From the NCBI GenBank assembly GCA_902786595.1, contig CADADB010000010.1:26406-90405 (forward strand): a DNA stretch of 64,000 nt, in the 5' to 3' direction. The stretch comes from an uncultured Bacteroidota bacterium (GTDB taxonomy: Bacteria; Bacteroidota; Bacteroidia; Bacteroidales; WCHB1-69). Position 1 is the stretch's first letter. Each line of letters opens with the position of its first letter. Below the pieces are notes generated by a model, which was not told the DNA's origin, did not search any database, and saw nothing but the letters and a program-made list of their open reading frames with translations. Positions 50,537 through 59,054 of the stretch are shown here, piece by piece. The translations under genes and the position numbers were made by a program.

Positions 50537-52005
50537 AACCTCCGCGTTTTTTCTTCCGGAATCGGATAATATTCGTACGCGCCGATGTCCGGCACGCCGT
50601 TGCGCAACCTGCCGAGAATGTCGGTGGTGATGCATAAGCCCTCCATGCCCGCATCTACTGCAGGAGAGGTCTCCTCAATATTGTAGTTCTGCCCGTAAGT
50701 GGCTATGAATTTGGGATTTGCGTTGAAGCAATTGACGAAATGATGGTTCTGTATGGAGTCTTTTTTGACGATGCAGTTGTGGAACGTGTAGTTCAGTTCC
50801 GCACCGCTCTTGGTGCCCGTTCCGAACTCATTGTCCAAAGCTCCGTAAATAATGCAGTTGTTGAAGGTGGCGTTTGCATCGCCGAGATAAACGACGTTAA
50901 CCGCTTCGCCACCAATGACTTCTGTCTTTTCGAAATTGTTGGTTAAGACCACTGCGGGTGATTTGCGGGAAGATTGTGAGAAGTAGTTGGCCACCGTCAC
51001 ATGATTGAGTGTGAAGTCGCCCACCATCAGGGCAAGACTGTACTGTCCATTGTTGCTTACTTGGCAGTTGTTCATCTCCAAAACGGCACCTTCTGCTCGG
51101 ATTCCCATCACTTGGTTGTTATGGATCACAGAATTGTTGATGATAGTCTTGTTGCCAGTGAATTCCTCAAGTGACTCTAAATGAATACCATACGAGGCGT
51201 TAGAGATGATGGCGTTTTCGATGAGGTTGTCCTCGCTGCCTTCGTTGATCCATAGCGCATTCCACTGAGCGTAGTCGTTGGCGAAGAAGGATTCTAACCG
51301 GTCGCCGGTAATGGTCACGGGCTCGTCTAACGTGCCGTTGACGTGGATGTTGCCGTAGCGATAGACCCAGATGCCGCCGCCATGGTGCACATACACTTTC
51401 GTGCCAGGGTCGATGGTGAGCTTGCCTAAGGAATCCACCACCGCCCAACCATAGATCACCCACGGTTTGTCGTTGGTCCAGTGCACGTGCTCGTTTGCGT
51501 GCGCGATAATCCGATAGGGCATGGTTGAACTACCGGCATTGGGGACAATGAAGTGCGCGTCCTGCCCGAAAGCCACCAACTGCACCGACTGTACGCTGTT
51601 TTTCTGGTAGAACATCACTGAATCGGTTACCAAATAGGGCAGATTTTGGTCGGTGGGGTTGATGTTGACCTTCACGAAGACGAATATGCTGTCGTGTGCA
51701 GGTATTTCCACACCGTGGAACTCCGTGCCCGCCACGCCATCCACGTTGATGCTGTAGTAGGACTGTTTGCCGCCCGCAAGCGCAATGTCAACCTCCACGG
51801 GAGCAGCCGTTGTGTTGCGCACGGTGAACGAGCGTGTGCTCGACGTGATGGTGGTGAACACCGTGTCGAACATCACCGTGTCTGCCGAGAACTCGAGATT
51901 CGCCTCCACGTTGTTGTTGCGGTGACAGGAGGGGAGGGTGAATGCCAGCGTTAACGCTAATATCAAATAAATCGTGCTTATCAGTATGTTTTTATAATGA
52001 CCCAT
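50533..52005 (-). CDS. Right-handed beta-helix lipoprotein
   Basis: A 490-residue lipoprotein (lipobox LPSC, Cys27). After a beta-sandwich region with SFTVRNTTAAPVEVDIALAGG and FVFVKVNINPTDQN (about 35-170), the segment from LTIDPGTKVYVHHGGGIWVYRYGNIHVNGTLDEPVTITGDR onwards is a right-handed parallel beta-helix of pectate-lyase-like rungs (NCQVSNNGQYSLALMVGDFTLNHVTV, NATFNNCIIYG). It ends DIGAYEYYPIPEE. Such proteins are usually surface-exposed polysaccharide-binding or structural factors. No catalytic residues are seen. It is 27 nt downstream of truA. Confidence 0.82.
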   Translation of the reverse strand: MGHYKNILISTIYLILALTLAFTLPSCHRNNNVEANLEFSADTVMFDTVFTTITSSTRSFTVRNTTAAPVEVDIALAGGKQSYYSINVDGVAGTEFHGVEIPAHDSIFVFVKVNINPTDQNLPYLVTDSVMFYQKNSVQSVQLVAFGQDAHFIVPNAGSSTMPYRIIAHANEHVHWTNDKPWVIYGWAVVDSLGKLTIDPGTKVYVHHGGGIWVYRYGNIHVNGTLDEPVTITGDRLESFFANDYAQWNALWINEGSEDNLIENAIISNASYGIHLESLEEFTGNKTIINNSVIHNNQVMGIRAEGAVLEMNNCQVSNNGQYSLALMVGDFTLNHVTVANYFSQSSRKSPAVVLTNNFEKTEVIGGEAVNVVYLGDANATFNNCIIYGALDNEFGTGTKSGAELNYTFHNCIVKKDSIQNHHFVNCFNANPKFIATYGQNYNIEETSPAVDAGMEGLCITTDILGRLRNGVPDIGAYEYYPIPEEKTRRF

Positions 52006-52010
52006 TTTAA

Positions 52011-52050
52011 TTCATAATTCATAATTCATAATTCATAATTCAGCATTCAG
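52011..52050. repeat. Short tandem repeat, AATTCAT type
   Basis: Four copies of TTCATAA followed by two of TTCAGCA, between truA and the beta-helix gene. Confidence 0.85.
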
Positions 52051-52794
52051 CATTCGAGGATAACGCACTTCCGTCAGAAATAGTGCATTCGCGGGTACGG
52101 AAGTTTTCGCGGCGCATCTATCTTTTTGATTGATAATGTTTTGGAAGTCTTGGATGGTGAGTTTGCCAAAGCCGACCTCTAACAACGTGCCTACGAGTGC
52201 GCGCACCATGTTGCGCAGAAAACGGTTTGCCGTGACGGTGAAGATAAGTTCGTCATCCACACGGTCCCAGTGCGCCTCGGTGACGTGGCAGATGAAGTTG
52301 TTGACCTGCGTATGCACTTTCGAGAAACTGGTAAAGTCTTCATTCTGAAGGAGTAATGCCGCCGCCTCGTTCATTTTCTCTACGTTGATGGCTCTATGGC
52401 AGTGGTAGGCGAACTGGAGCTTGAAGGGATCCTTGCGAGTGCAGACATGGTACTGGTAAGTGCGGCTCTCGGCATCGAAGCGGGCGTGCAGGTCCGGAGC
52501 TACCTCGAACAGGTCGAAGATGACAATCTCCTTCGGCAAGAAGTTGTTGAGTTTGTGGACCAACTGCCGGCATTCGTCTCGGGAGAAAACCTTCTCCGTG
52601 TCGAAATGTGCGTAGAAAGAGCTGGCGTGCACGCCAGTGTCAGTGCGCCCGCAGCCGGTGACCGCCACGCGCTCCTCGTGCAGCAGCAGCGACAGGCAGG
52701 TTTCCAGCGTCTCCTGCACGGACGGGTGGTTCGGTTGGATCTGCCAGCCGAAGAACGTGGAACCATTATATGCCAGATGGATAAAGTAGCGCAT
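52033..52794 (-). CDS. truA: tRNA pseudouridine(38-40) synthase
   Basis: A 253-residue enzyme from the ATG complementary to 52794. The catalytic Asp is in GCGRTDTGVHASSFYAHFD. RTYQYHVCTRKDPFKLQFAYH and NRFLRNMVRALVGTLLEVG are the other TruA motifs. It makes pseudouridine at positions 38 to 40 of the anticodon arm. The promoter TACTTTTGC on the minus strand (52812-52820) is directly before it and back to back with the murF-alr promoter. Its C-terminal end overlaps the AATTCAG repeat block. Confidence 0.93.
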   Translation of the reverse strand: MRYFIHLAYNGSTFFGWQIQPNHPSVQETLETCLSLLLHEERVAVTGCGRTDTGVHASSFYAHFDTEKVFSRDECRQLVHKLNNFLPKEIVIFDLFEVAPDLHARFDAESRTYQYHVCTRKDPFKLQFAYHCHRAINVEKMNEAAALLLQNEDFTSFSKVHTQVNNFICHVTEAHWDRVDDELIFTVTANRFLRNMVRALVGTLLEVGFGKLTIQDFQNIINQKDRCAAKTSVPANALFLTEVRYPRMLNAEL

Positions 52795-52811
52795 AAGCCG
52801 TTTTTCAGGCC

Positions 52812-52898
52812 GCAAAAGTACGATTTTTCATGGATTTCAGATTTTCACTTTTTTATTATAAATAAGATACCCATAAAAAGATTATTTTGTACCTTTGC
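52812..52898. promoter_or_regulatory. Divergent promoters of truA and murF-alr
   Basis: The minus-strand element TACTTTTGC (52812-52820) serves truA. TACCTTTGC (52890-52898) serves the murF-alr gene, whose ATG is at 52925. Confidence 0.65.
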
Positions 52899-52924
52899 AG
52901 CTTGGAATTAATCGAAAATAGGGC

Positions 52925-55381
52925 ATGCAACTGGCTGATATTATCACTTTTATAGAGCCGAAAGAGACTGTCCTCGGATCTCCCGAGTGCCAAATCACCG
53001 AGTTGGCCATTGACAGCCGCAAGGTGCTCGAACCGGAACACACCCTCTTCTTCGCCATTGAGACGGAGAAAAACGACGGCCACTTGTATATCCCTTCCCT
53101 ATACGAGATGGGAGTTCGTAACTTTGTGATAACCAAAGTTATGGAAACTTATACGGTGTGCGAATGTGCCAATTTCCTCTTTGTGGACGATTCCGTAACG
53201 GCATTGCAACGGCTGGCGCAGAAACATCGCCAGCGCTTCCATTATCCCGTCATCGGCATTACCGGTAGCAACGGCAAAACCATTGTCAAAGAGTGGCTTA
53301 CATCTATTTTGGACGACAAGTTCAAGGTGGTAAAAAGCCCTGACAGTTATAACTCACGTCTCGGGGTGCCGCTCTCTGTCTGGCAAATGTCTGACCAGCA
53401 TGACATTGCCGTTTTTGAAGCGGGAATTTCCAAACCTAACGAGATGCGTGCGTTGGCCGAAATCATTGACCCGACCATCGGCATCCTGACCAATATAGGG
53501 GCGGCGCACGCTCAGTTCTTTCCGAGCAACAACCGCAAAATCATTGAAAAGCTGAAACTTTTCCAGAATGTGGAAATGTTGATTTATCACAATGATAATG
53601 AAGAACTTAATATGGTTTTGCAGTTGCCTGAATACGCCCATTTGAAGAAGATTTCCTGGGGTGACGCCCGCAGTACCTATCCTGTGAAGATGCACGGTGC
53701 AGAATCCGGAGGAACCGTCATATCGCTCGGTGGATTCGACTACACGGTCCCGTTCATTGACAGCGCATCACTGGAGAATGTCACGCATGTGATTGTGACA
53801 TTGTTGGTCGTCGGATTCCAACCCGAGGAAATCAACAGCCGGCTGGGACGGCTCACCCATATCAGCATGCGGTTGGAGATTATGGAGGGACGCAACCATT
53901 CGGTGATAGTGAATGACACTTATAGCTTGGATATCAACTCTTTATCCGCCGCTCTCAATTTCTTGGACACGCAGACGCAGATGACGAAAAAGACACTCGT
54001 CATCTCCGATTTCGAGCAAGTCGGGAAGTTGACGGAAGACGACTTTCGCCGTCTTAATGCACAGCTGAAGCGGCACCATATTTCACGTCTGGTGGCAGTC
54101 GGTAGCAGCTTTGAGGGCTACCGGGGTGTTTTCGATTTGGAAGAACAGCAGTTTTTCCATGACACTTCCGAGTTGTTGGCACATTTGCCCGACCTGCCTA
54201 TCTCCTACGAGATTATCCTCGTGAAGGGTGCCCGGAATTTCCATTTCGAGCAGGTCGTCAACGCACTTCAGCACAAGACCCATTTGACCATCATGCAGGT
54301 GAACCTGCCTGCGTTGGCTTATAACCTCAACTTCCACCGAAACAGATTGCGTCCTGATACGAAGATAGTGGCGATGGTGAAGGCATCTTCGTATGGTCTG
54401 GGTGATGTGGAATTGGTTAACACGCTTTTGGATCAGGGAGTTGATTATTTGGCAGTGGCCTACACTGATGAGGGTGTGCGTCTGCGCAAACGCCGCATCG
54501 ACACGCCGATCATCGTGCTTGGGGCGGAGGCGCACAGTTTCGAGGTGATGGTCAACCATCGGTTGGAACCGGAAATCTTCAATTTTTATTACCTTCAACA
54601 GCTGGAGCAAGTGCTGGCTCGACATCCGGAAATCCCGCAATTCAATATCCACATCAAAGTGGATACCGGTATGCACCGCTTGGGTTTTGATTTACAGGAC
54701 CTTCCACGCCTCATTGACATTGTGAAGCACAACCCGAAGCTGCACATTGCCTCGGTGTTTTCGCATCTTGCCGCCGCCGAGGATCCCGCCGAAGACGCCT
54801 TCACTCGCCGCCAGATCGCTCTTTTCGGGCGCATGACTGATGTCCTTTGCGCCGCTTTCGACTACAAGATTCTGCGCCACATACTCAATAGTGCGGGCAT
54901 CGTCCGTTTCCCTGAAGCACAATTCGATATGGTTCGCCTCGGCATCCAGCTCTATGGCTGCACGGAAGTTCCCGAAATGGCGACAAAATTGCACAATGTG
55001 GTGACCCTTAAGACAGTCATCACTCAAATCAAACAGGTTCCTGCTGGCGAAACCATCGGCTACAATCGCACGTGGCGGTTAAAACGCGACACGCAGGTGG
55101 CTATTATCCCTATTGGTTACGCTGACGGTTACCCGCGTGAATTGTGCAATGGGCATGGAACAGTACTGGTCCAAGGGCAGAAAGTGCCTGTCATAGGCAA
55201 AATCTGCATGGATATGTGCATGCTTGACATCACGGGCTTGCGTGTGCACGAAGGTGATGAGGTGATTGTTTATGGCGAGGGCAACACTGTGTCGGAGATG
55301 GCCGAAGCCGCCGGACTGATCAGCTACGAGCTGATGACACGCATCTCGCAGCGCGTGCCCCGCGTGTATGTGCAGGAGTAG
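52925..55381 (+). CDS. MurF-Alr fusion: UDP-MurNAc-tripeptide D-Ala-D-Ala ligase and alanine racemase
   Basis: An 818-residue bifunctional enzyme. Residues 1-450 are MurF (adds D-Ala-D-Ala to the UDP-MurNAc peptide): the ATP loop GITGSNGKTIVKEW near 113, VFEAGISKPNEM and LTNIGAAHAQFF. Residues 457-818 are alanine racemase: MQVNLPALAYNLNFHRN, the PLP Lys in AMVKASSYG (near 486), HIKVDTGMHRLGF, VRLGIQLYG and the second base Tyr in GYNRTWR. The fusion links D-Ala supply to its use in peptidoglycan and is typical of Bacteroidetes. The MurF half has somewhat weaker similarity than usual. Start follows the promoter at 52890. Confidence 0.93.
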   Translation: MQLADIITFIEPKETVLGSPECQITELAIDSRKVLEPEHTLFFAIETEKNDGHLYIPSLYEMGVRNFVITKVMETYTVCECANFLFVDDSVTALQRLAQKHRQRFHYPVIGITGSNGKTIVKEWLTSILDDKFKVVKSPDSYNSRLGVPLSVWQMSDQHDIAVFEAGISKPNEMRALAEIIDPTIGILTNIGAAHAQFFPSNNRKIIEKLKLFQNVEMLIYHNDNEELNMVLQLPEYAHLKKISWGDARSTYPVKMHGAESGGTVISLGGFDYTVPFIDSASLENVTHVIVTLLVVGFQPEEINSRLGRLTHISMRLEIMEGRNHSVIVNDTYSLDINSLSAALNFLDTQTQMTKKTLVISDFEQVGKLTEDDFRRLNAQLKRHHISRLVAVGSSFEGYRGVFDLEEQQFFHDTSELLAHLPDLPISYEIILVKGARNFHFEQVVNALQHKTHLTIMQVNLPALAYNLNFHRNRLRPDTKIVAMVKASSYGLGDVELVNTLLDQGVDYLAVAYTDEGVRLRKRRIDTPIIVLGAEAHSFEVMVNHRLEPEIFNFYYLQQLEQVLARHPEIPQFNIHIKVDTGMHRLGFDLQDLPRLIDIVKHNPKLHIASVFSHLAAAEDPAEDAFTRRQIALFGRMTDVLCAAFDYKILRHILNSAGIVRFPEAQFDMVRLGIQLYGCTEVPEMATKLHNVVTLKTVITQIKQVPAGETIGYNRTWRLKRDTQVAIIPIGYADGYPRELCNGHGTVLVQGQKVPVIGKICMDMCMLDITGLRVHEGDEVIVYGEGNTVSEMAEAAGLISYELMTRISQRVPRVYVQE

Positions 55382-55419
55382 GGTTCAAAGTTTAAGGTTT
55401 AAGGTTTAAGGTTTAAGGG
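55382..55419. repeat. Short tandem repeat, GGTTTAA type
   Basis: Four copies of AAGGTTTA-like units right after the murF-alr stop. The unit is the same as at 38500-38545. The minus-strand LRR gene ends inside this block (55399). Confidence 0.85.
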
Positions 55420-55866
55420 GCAGGAGTGGAACACGTTTTTTCCCATTTTTATGATTTTATCGGGCATGGTGACGTTTTTCAGTTTTCTGCAAAAGGCAAA
55501 TGCTTCGTCTCCAATGATTTGTATATCGGAAGAAAATTCCACCGACTCTAAGTTGTCGCACCCCATAAAAGCGCGGGCGCCAATGACTTTGAGCCCGGAA
55601 GGCAAATAAACCTTTTTGAGGTTTAGGCAAGCAGAAAAAGCATCGTCCGCAATTTCAGTCAAACTGTCCGGCAATACGATGTTTTTGATGCGAGATCCCA
55701 TAAAAGCCCCTCTGCCTATAGCGGTGATGTCTTCGGGAAGGATGAAAGTTTCAACATCGATGCCAAGGAATTCGCATTCCTCAATAGTGGTGATCTCTCT
55801 TGGGATTATAATGCGGTGCCCCTCTCCAGTGGAGGTAATGTAAGGCGATTTGCTGTTTGAGTCCAT
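55399..55866 (-). CDS. BspA-type LRR_5 protein, short
   Basis: A 155-residue protein from the ATG complementary to 55866; the ATG at 55890 is also possible. Four to five leucine-rich repeats of the BspA/LRR_5 type are present: FILPEDITAIGRGAFMG, NIVLPDSLTEIADDAFSACLNLKKVYLP, GLKVIGARAFMGCDNLESVEF, IGDEAFAFCRKLKNV. No signal peptide is obvious. It resembles the LRR module of the large accessory protein at 5274-8270. The last codons (NLKP) run into the tandem repeat. Function unknown. Confidence 0.7.
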   Translation of the reverse strand: MDSNSKSPYITSTGEGHRIIIPREITTIEECEFLGIDVETFILPEDITAIGRGAFMGSRIKNIVLPDSLTEIADDAFSACLNLKKVYLPSGLKVIGARAFMGCDNLESVEFSSDIQIIGDEAFAFCRKLKNVTMPDKIIKMGKNVFHSCPLNLKP

Positions 55867-56208
55867 GTTGCTTGTTGTTAAGTAAAACATAAAGAAAGTG
55901 GAGCTTCTTATTCCTCGAATCTCCAGTGTAGGGCTTGGACTCCCTGTATGCAAGATACCGAAGAATGAGCCCCACCTATTGGCAATTATATACTGAATAG
56001 GCAAGCTCAATTCTCGTTATCCGTGCATACATTGCGAATGGTCCAAGTTCACACTGACGGAAAAGCGAAAACGCGCTTTCTTATAAAAGTTGTCTGTCCA
56101 TTGGACGAAACAACGTGGCAAAAATAGAAAAAAAATTGAAATAAAAAAGCCCCGAATCAATATGTTCGATTCGGGGCCGTGTTGGAACGCCGTTGAAGGC
56201 GCAATAGA
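55867..56208. other. Gene-poor stretch with a minus-strand promoter and terminator
   Basis: Besides the LRR leader, it contains GCAAAAATA (56118-56126), a minus-strand TATTTTTGC whose transcript would run 250 nt to the LRR gene. No convincing small gene is seen in it. Confidence 0.5.
56141..56178 (-). terminator. Terminator of the C69 dipeptidase gene
   Basis: GCCCCGAATC (56149-56158) pairs with GATTCGGGGC (56168-56177). On the minus strand it is followed by TTTTTTATTTC, a strong Rho-independent signal 30 nt after the C69 stop. Confidence 0.88.
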
Positions 56209-57960
56209 TTACTTCGCTTCGATGTTTTTACCGCAGTCTTTGACAATCATCCGGTACCATTCGTCAGGCCATTTCGGCTGGTCGGGGAACACCACTTGCG
56301 GCTTCACATTGCCGTTTGTCGTGAACTTGCCGTTCTCTTCTTTCTTGACGTTGCCGTCGTGATATTTCACCAGCAGGTATTCGAACAGCCGGTTCCAATC
56401 TTGGCAGACATCGTGAGCCGCGCGAGCGGAATAAGCGTTGAGTTGTTTGCGGGCGGCGTCAGGATTCTGCGTGCAAAGGTCTTTCATCTTTTCGGACATC
56501 TGCTCAATGTCTTTCACGAATTTACCCTCCCATTTGGATTGTTTCTCGTTGACGTGCTTGATCATGTCGTTGTAACGGGTATAAACGTAGTTGCTGACTT
56601 TCGTGAAGGTCCAGAACGCGGAAGTGGGGGAGTACTCCACCATGGAACCGTTACCTTCCTTGTATTCTTCCGGAATCTCGGTGATACCGCAGAACATCGG
56701 TACAAAACAGTTGGAACCGGCATCGTCAACGCCGAACCAATAAATACCGCCGAACATGTCGGGAAGCCAACTGCGGCATTGGGCCACAAACACGAAACCA
56801 GTCTGTTGCGTTGCCGTGGCACGCTCGTGGATGTAGTTCTTGCCATCTACAGACCATGTCATCGGGCGCCAACGGTAAGGACAAGCATACGGACCTGCGC
56901 CGAGATCCTTGCTCATATCCATCGTGGTGCCTTCGTAGTGGTCGCGCATCATGTGCATCATGAACTGAGCGTCAATCTGGGCCTTGTTGGCAGGTTTGAT
57001 CCACAGCGGCATACGGTGCTTGAGATTGTCGCCGCGGGCATAGTCCTCGTATTTGGCGGCCTCGGCGTGGTTCACATGGTTGAAGAAAGCCCACACACGC
57101 GCATCGCAGAAACGGGCGCCGTCAAAAGTGATGGGATTGTAAGTGTCGCAGAAACTGAACTGTGCATCGGGGGCCTGCTTCGGATCTTTAGGATAAAGAC
57201 CCTTCATACGAGCGAAAGAGATGACGTCGGCAGAATAGACCGTCTCCACAGTCGGAAGGAAAATCTTGTCTAACTCTTTGTTGGTAATGGAAGTCTTGCC
57301 GTCACGCAGCGGGAAGGTGGTGATGCGTGACTGGTTGGCGTGTCCGGAGACATAACCGTCGGGAATGCGGCGGGCCACCCACACGGCACCGTTGCTCCAA
57401 CCCTTCATCACTTTCCCTTTCGCGTCAACCATTTTCTCGCCTTTGCCGATGAGATCCATAATCCAGGCCTCGTTGGGATCCACGATGGAGAAAGACTCGC
57501 CTTCACTGGCATAACCGTAAGCGTCCAGCAACTCTGAAATAACCTTGATGGCCTCGCGGGCGTTCTTGGCCCGTTGCAGTGTGATGTAGATCAGGGATCC
57601 ATAGTCAATCAGTCCCTGGCCTTGCTCCAACTCTTCGATGCCACCGTATGTGGTCTCGCCGATAGCCAACTGGAACTCGTTCATGTTGCCGACCACGGAA
57701 TAGGTGTGCGCCACCTGGGGAATCTGACCGAGCAGTTTGCCCGTGTCCCACTCAATGACATCCATCATCGTCCCGGCAGGATAGTTCGCCGCCGGGCGAT
57801 AATACAGCTCTCCATATAACTGATGGGAGTCTGCCGCATATGTCAGGAAACAGGAACCGTCTCTGCTGGCTCCTTTCGTGACAATGAAATTCGTGCAGGC
57901 CATGGTTCCGCTAAAAACCATCAGACTGCATAACAATGTGATTACGAGATTTTTCTTCAT
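56209..57960 (-). CDS. C69-family dipeptidase
   Basis: A 583-residue protein. A signal peptide (KNLVITLLCSLMVFSGTMA) precedes the nucleophile Cys22 (ACTNFIV), which becomes N-terminal after cleavage, as in Ntn-type C69 peptidases. Typical segments are GELYYRPAANYPAGTM, VGNMNEFQLAIGETTYGG, YGYASEGESFSIVDPNEAWIMD and the late HDVCQDWNRLFEYL. It would cut dipeptides in the periplasm. Full length for the family. Its promoter TACTTTTGC is at 58003-58011 on the minus strand, divergent from the lipoprotein gene. Confidence 0.9.
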   Translation of the reverse strand: MKKNLVITLLCSLMVFSGTMACTNFIVTKGASRDGSCFLTYAADSHQLYGELYYRPAANYPAGTMMDVIEWDTGKLLGQIPQVAHTYSVVGNMNEFQLAIGETTYGGIEELEQGQGLIDYGSLIYITLQRAKNAREAIKVISELLDAYGYASEGESFSIVDPNEAWIMDLIGKGEKMVDAKGKVMKGWSNGAVWVARRIPDGYVSGHANQSRITTFPLRDGKTSITNKELDKIFLPTVETVYSADVISFARMKGLYPKDPKQAPDAQFSFCDTYNPITFDGARFCDARVWAFFNHVNHAEAAKYEDYARGDNLKHRMPLWIKPANKAQIDAQFMMHMMRDHYEGTTMDMSKDLGAGPYACPYRWRPMTWSVDGKNYIHERATATQQTGFVFVAQCRSWLPDMFGGIYWFGVDDAGSNCFVPMFCGITEIPEEYKEGNGSMVEYSPTSAFWTFTKVSNYVYTRYNDMIKHVNEKQSKWEGKFVKDIEQMSEKMKDLCTQNPDAARKQLNAYSARAAHDVCQDWNRLFEYLLVKYHDGNVKKEENGKFTTNGNVKPQVVFPDQPKWPDEWYRMIVKDCGKNIEAK

Positions 57961-58002
57961 AAGATTTTATTTACGTTAATAGATACTTCTCTTAAAGGAG
58001 TT

Positions 58003-58052
58003 GCAAAAGTACATTTTTTGGCAATACGGAAGGATATTTAGTGTATTTTTGC
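58003..58052. promoter_or_regulatory. Divergent promoters
   Basis: The minus-strand TACTTTTGC (58003-58011) serves the C69 gene. The plus-strand TATTTTTGC (58044-58052) serves the lipoprotein at 58112. Confidence 0.6.
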
Positions 58053-58111
58053 ACACTGAAAAGAAACCTTACAATGGCGTGATAAGACTTTTATTATAAA
58101 ACATCTTAATA

Positions 58112-58996
58112 ATGAAGAAATTAGTACTTTCCATAATGACCATGGCGATGATTGTCGCCTTTGTCTCTTGTGAAAAAGAAAATCTGGGCGTGTTCAACCC
58201 CAAAATGAAGATTTACAAAGTCTATAACGAAACCAACGGGCATTATCTGCAAGAAAAGTGGTTGTGGAATGACAAACAGCTCCATAAGGTGGAGTATTAT
58301 AAGAAAAACGGGGATCTGGACCAGACTTATCTCTACCAATACGAAAACGGTCTCCTCTCAAGTATCAAAACAGATAACCAACACACTGATTTCGAATATG
58401 ATGGGAAAACGCTTACGACTATAAAGACCTATTATGGCGACCAACTTGTCGAAACTTATTCGCTTTCTTTTGAGAAACAGAAACTGTCCCACATTTCCAT
58501 TCAGAAATCCGCCAAGTCCGCGGCTGGGACAATTCCTGACATTCTGCACCTCTTCGCCCCTGAATTAGTCACATATCTTTCCAAATCAGATGCAAAAAGC
58601 GAACGTTATGATTACAGTTCAGCAGAAATTGATTTTACATGGGAGAAAAATAATGTCAAATATATGAAAATGAAGATTGACCGCCCTGACAGTGTTCAAA
58701 ATCTGACTTTTACGTATGTTTATGACGAAAATATCAATCCTAAGAAGAATTACTTCTCACTTTTACTCGATCATGTATTGCTGAACGACGAACCGCAAAC
58801 CTTTTTCTGTAGCGCCAACAATGCCATTGGGGTATATGTGACGGATTCCTACGATATCTTCTCGGAATCCGATTCCTTTACGTATGCCTACGATTATTAC
58901 AAGAAATACCCCACAAAAGTTTACAGCACTTGGTTTGACGACGAAACCCTAACGGAGAAAAAAGACCTCCTATATTCATATGAGTATCTGAACTAG
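58112..58996 (+). CDS. Lipoprotein, unknown function
   Basis: A 294-residue lipoprotein (lipobox FVSC, Cys20). The mature part has YD-like short beta repeats (LWNDKQLHKVEYYKKNGDLDQTYLYQYENGLLSSIKTDNQHTDFEYDGKTLTTIKTYYGDQLVETYSLSFEKQKLSHI), seen in many Bacteroidetes lipoproteins of the DUF4595/RHS-like kind. The second half is less regular. No catalytic residues. It stands alone; a block of CAGTCCT repeats follows the stop. Confidence 0.75.
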   Translation: MKKLVLSIMTMAMIVAFVSCEKENLGVFNPKMKIYKVYNETNGHYLQEKWLWNDKQLHKVEYYKKNGDLDQTYLYQYENGLLSSIKTDNQHTDFEYDGKTLTTIKTYYGDQLVETYSLSFEKQKLSHISIQKSAKSAAGTIPDILHLFAPELVTYLSKSDAKSERYDYSSAEIDFTWEKNNVKYMKMKIDRPDSVQNLTFTYVYDENINPKKNYFSLLLDHVLLNDEPQTFFCSANNAIGVYVTDSYDIFSESDSFTYAYDYYKKYPTKVYSTWFDDETLTEKKDLLYSYEYLN

Positions 58997-59054
58997 TAAT
59001 CCCCAGTCCTCAGTCCCCAGTCCTCAGTCTTCAGTCCTCAGTCCTCAGTCCTGA
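58997..59054. repeat. Short tandem repeat, CAGTCCT type
   Basis: Seven degenerate CAGTCCT/CAGTCCC units directly after the lipoprotein stop; it runs into the end of the histidine kinase gene (59045). Confidence 0.88.

Noticed and set aside
56296-57273. Plus-strand ORF of 325 codons
   Set aside because: Antisense to the C69 dipeptidase, which has signal, nucleophile and terminator.
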